This document shows positions 62,531 to 64,000 of a stretch of 64,000 bases of DNA, one piece after another. The position numbers were made by a program, and so were the translations under genes. Position 1 is the first letter of the stretch; every line of letters begins with the position of its first letter. The notes under the pieces were generated by a model. It did no database searches, had not been told where the DNA came from, and saw nothing but the letters and a program-made list of their open reading frames with translations. Source of the DNA: Rhodoferax sp. Its GTDB lineage: Bacteria; Pseudomonadota; Gammaproteobacteria; Burkholderiales; Burkholderiaceae_C. The DNA is taken from positions 1 through 64,000 of the forward strand of contig JAGOUM010000005.1 of NCBI GenBank assembly GCA_018061265.1. The letters run 5' to 3'.

Positions 62531-62858
62531 TTCGATTCTCCGTTTTGATCACCGCTTGCATCGCCTGCGCCAACCGCCGTAGCTGGTCTGGGCTCAGGTT
62601 GGCAGTAACGTTCTTTGCGTAGGCATAGACCAAGTAGCACTGCTCCCTGCTCACCCAGTGGTAATAAATCACCCGGGCGCCACCACGTTTTCCCCGGCCG
62701 GGCAACGGAACACGCAACTTGCGCAACCCAGCTCCGCCTGGGATCACGTCACCAGCGTCAGGGTTTTCCAGCAAGGTGTTCTGCAACTCGGTCAAATCTT
62801 CGTCCGAAAACAGGTCATTTGCACAACGAATGAAGATGGGGAGTTCAACAAAAACCAT
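62523..62858 (-). CDS. RelE/HigB-type toxin
   Basis: The 111-aa product is a RelE-superfamily ribosome-dependent RNase candidate. Visible parts are MVFVELPIFIRCANDLFSDE, GLRKLRVPLPGRGKRGGARV and YYHWVSREQCYLVYAYAKN, the usual RelE core strands with a basic loop. An in-frame ATG at 62921 would add 21 non-conserved residues. It lies between trbE and trbJ on the opposite strand and likely stabilises the element. Confidence 0.85.
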   Translation of the reverse strand: MVFVELPIFIRCANDLFSDEDLTELQNTLLENPDAGDVIPGGAGLRKLRVPLPGRGKRGGARVIYYHWVSREQCYLVYAYAKNVTANLSPDQLRRLAQAMQAVIKTENRNE

Positions 62859-62977
62859 ACGAGCATTATCCGCTAGAAGCGCATAACCTTGCAACTCCAC
62901 CTCCGACTTCACCTCCGACAAGTGCCAACTTGCATCGGGCCGGTATAGACCAACAGCACCTTTACAAGGAAACTCTG

Positions 62978-63679
62978 ATGCGGTTCAAAAAATTGCTTTC
63001 CAGCGCCACCATTTCGGGTGTACTTGCTTTCGCGTCAATACCATCCGCTCACGCCGGTGGCGGTGGGTTTGTGGGTGCCATGGAAGCCACCCAGTGGTTG
63101 AACAATGCCGAGCTGGTCAATGTCTATTCAAGCAATCTGGAGCAGTTGCAGCAGCAAATCCAGATGTACCAGAACATGTACCAGAACACGCTTGGAATTC
63201 CAATTCAGGCGTGGAGCGGCATTGCGGGACGTTTGACTTCGCTGGTCAACACGATACAGAACACACAAGGCATTGTGAACGCAACCGTGAATTCCATCAC
63301 CGATATGCAAACGACCTACGGCAATGGCAATTTGCTGTCGAACCAGCAGCAAAATCTGATGAATTGGAACAAAGGCTTGAACAACCAGATTGGCGCGGCA
63401 TTGCAGCAACTGGGCTACAACGCCAATAATTTTTCAACCACGCAAAGTGCTTTGCAGCAAATTCAGCTGGCATCCCAAACGGCGGCCGGTCGCTTGCAGG
63501 CGATCCAGGCTGGCAATCAAATTGCCGGCATGATGGTCAATGAAACCCAAGCACTGCACGGCACCATCATTGCGGCGGAACAGGCCCGACTGAATGCCAT
63601 CGCCAAACAGGAAAACGAAAAGTACCAAGACGAGCTTTTGTACCGCAACTTCTTTCGTAACCATTCCGGCCAATACTGA
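62978..63679 (+). CDS. trbJ: Conjugal transfer protein TrbJ (VirB5 family)
   Basis: TrbJ is a minor pilus component exported to the periplasm. The 233-aa product has a signal peptide ending in IPSAHA, then a long helical region rich in Gln and Asn (LEQLQQQIQMYQNMYQNTLG and QQQNLMNWNKGLNNQIG). GAAMEATQWLNNAEL-like segments near the N-terminus match TrbJ. AAGGAAAC precedes the ATG at 62978. It is the first gene after the toxin-antitoxin pair. Confidence 0.88.
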   Translation: MRFKKLLSSATISGVLAFASIPSAHAGGGGFVGAMEATQWLNNAELVNVYSSNLEQLQQQIQMYQNMYQNTLGIPIQAWSGIAGRLTSLVNTIQNTQGIVNATVNSITDMQTTYGNGNLLSNQQQNLMNWNKGLNNQIGAALQQLGYNANNFSTTQSALQQIQLASQTAAGRLQAIQAGNQIAGMMVNETQALHGTIIAAEQARLNAIAKQENEKYQDELLYRNFFRNHSGQY

Positions 63680-63693
63680 GCGGAGTGCTATCG

Positions 63694-64000
63694 ATGCGGG
63701 TCGCCATTTTTCTGCTGCTGTGCGGCATCACGCCATGGGCGAATGCCGCTGGCATGATGGACACGCTGGTGAGTCAGGTTCAAGGGGCATCCGGCGGCTG
63801 GATGGCGACTGCTTTGGGTTACGCCACCAATTTGTTCTTTGGCCTGGCTGCACTTGAATTCGCCTGGTCGGCGATTCAGCTCACGCTCAAAAAGTCAGAG
63901 CTTTCGGAAATCATGGTGGGGACCTTGTTCAAGGTCATGTCCCTGTCATTTTTTGCCATGGTACTGATCAAAGCGCCCGAGTGGATACCTGCCATCGTCA
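63694..64000 (+). CDS. trbL: Conjugal transfer protein TrbL (VirB6 family), 5' part
   Basis: The first 102 codons are in the window. A signal peptide (MRVAIFLLLCGITPWANA) is followed by GGWMATALGYATNLFFGLAA and further membrane helices (VGTLFKVMSLSFFAMVLI), as in the polytopic TrbL/VirB6 channel protein. GGAG lies 8 nt before the ATG. The order trbB-C-D-E-J-L matches Tn4371-type and other P-type clusters, predicting trbF, trbG and trbI to the right. Confidence 0.85.
   Translation, partial: MRVAIFLLLCGITPWANAAGMMDTLVSQVQGASGGWMATALGYATNLFFGLAALEFAWSAIQLTLKKSELSEIMVGTLFKVMSLSFFAMVLIKAPEWIPAIV

Overview
The left three quarters of the window is an ordinary high-GC chromosome segment of a betaproteobacterium in the Burkholderiales, most likely Comamonadaceae and Rhodoferax-like. 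This rests on protein flavour, on the order ilvB-ilvN-ilvC-pssA-leuA, on the nadE-glnB pair, on the aat-bpt N-degron pair, and on several copies of a short dispersed repeat of the type common in Comamonadaceae. The genus is an inference; no rRNA is present.

Layout, left arm. 1-2000: a small lipoprotein, a GNAT acetyltransferase, an unknown gene and tRNA-Pro(TGG). 2064-5476: aat, bpt, an IclR regulator and a D,D-endopeptidase. 5574-11700 (minus strand): branched-chain amino acid synthesis, ilvB-ilvN-ilvC-pssA-leuA, with a probable attenuator (leader peptide plus terminator) in front of leuA. 11945-18510: an RDD protein, PII (glnB), NAD synthetase, a FemAB/GNAT-type transferase and a Trk/Ktr potassium uptake pair. 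18599-21645: a minus-strand run of tryptophanase, HAD phosphatase and M19-type dipeptidase. 21921-28284: a 5'-nucleotidase, a hybrid sensor kinase, an RluA-type synthase, a hibernation factor and a thiolase. 28306-30181: an acetyl-CoA hydrolase/GNAT fusion split by an A8 homopolymer. 30387-33284: B12-dependent ribonucleotide reductase behind a probable NrdR-box pair. 33359-46790: tRNA-Ser(GGA), livK, holC, pepA, lptFG, cbiX, an aminotransferase, a rhodanese, a cyclase-FHA protein, a GspE ATPase and a spermidine synthase-like protein. 46904-47721: a DUF1778/GNAT toxin-antitoxin pair with a palindromic operator.

Around 48.2-48.7 kb the character changes. There is a short HTH remnant of a recombinase, clusters of an AAACCTACRCC repeat, and a 23-nt 5' fragment of a tRNA-Gly gene. 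From there to the right edge everything is mobile: an intact IS66-family element with a perfect 8-bp target duplication, a 176-bp MITE-like element with a different 8-bp duplication, a traK/traL/traM-like block, a VirB1 transglycosylase, and a P-type (Trb) conjugation cluster trbB ... trbC-trbD-trbE ... trbJ-trbL running off the end. A plasmid replicon, a TrfA-family initiator plus five iterons and a DnaA box, sits between trbB and trbC. A HigBA-type toxin-antitoxin pair sits between trbE and trbJ, and three small unknown genes sit on the opposite strand between virB1 and trbB.

The simplest reading is a chromosome with an integrated conjugative plasmid or ICE whose left junction lies near 48.6 kb. 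The integrase, the relaxase and the other junction are not in the window.
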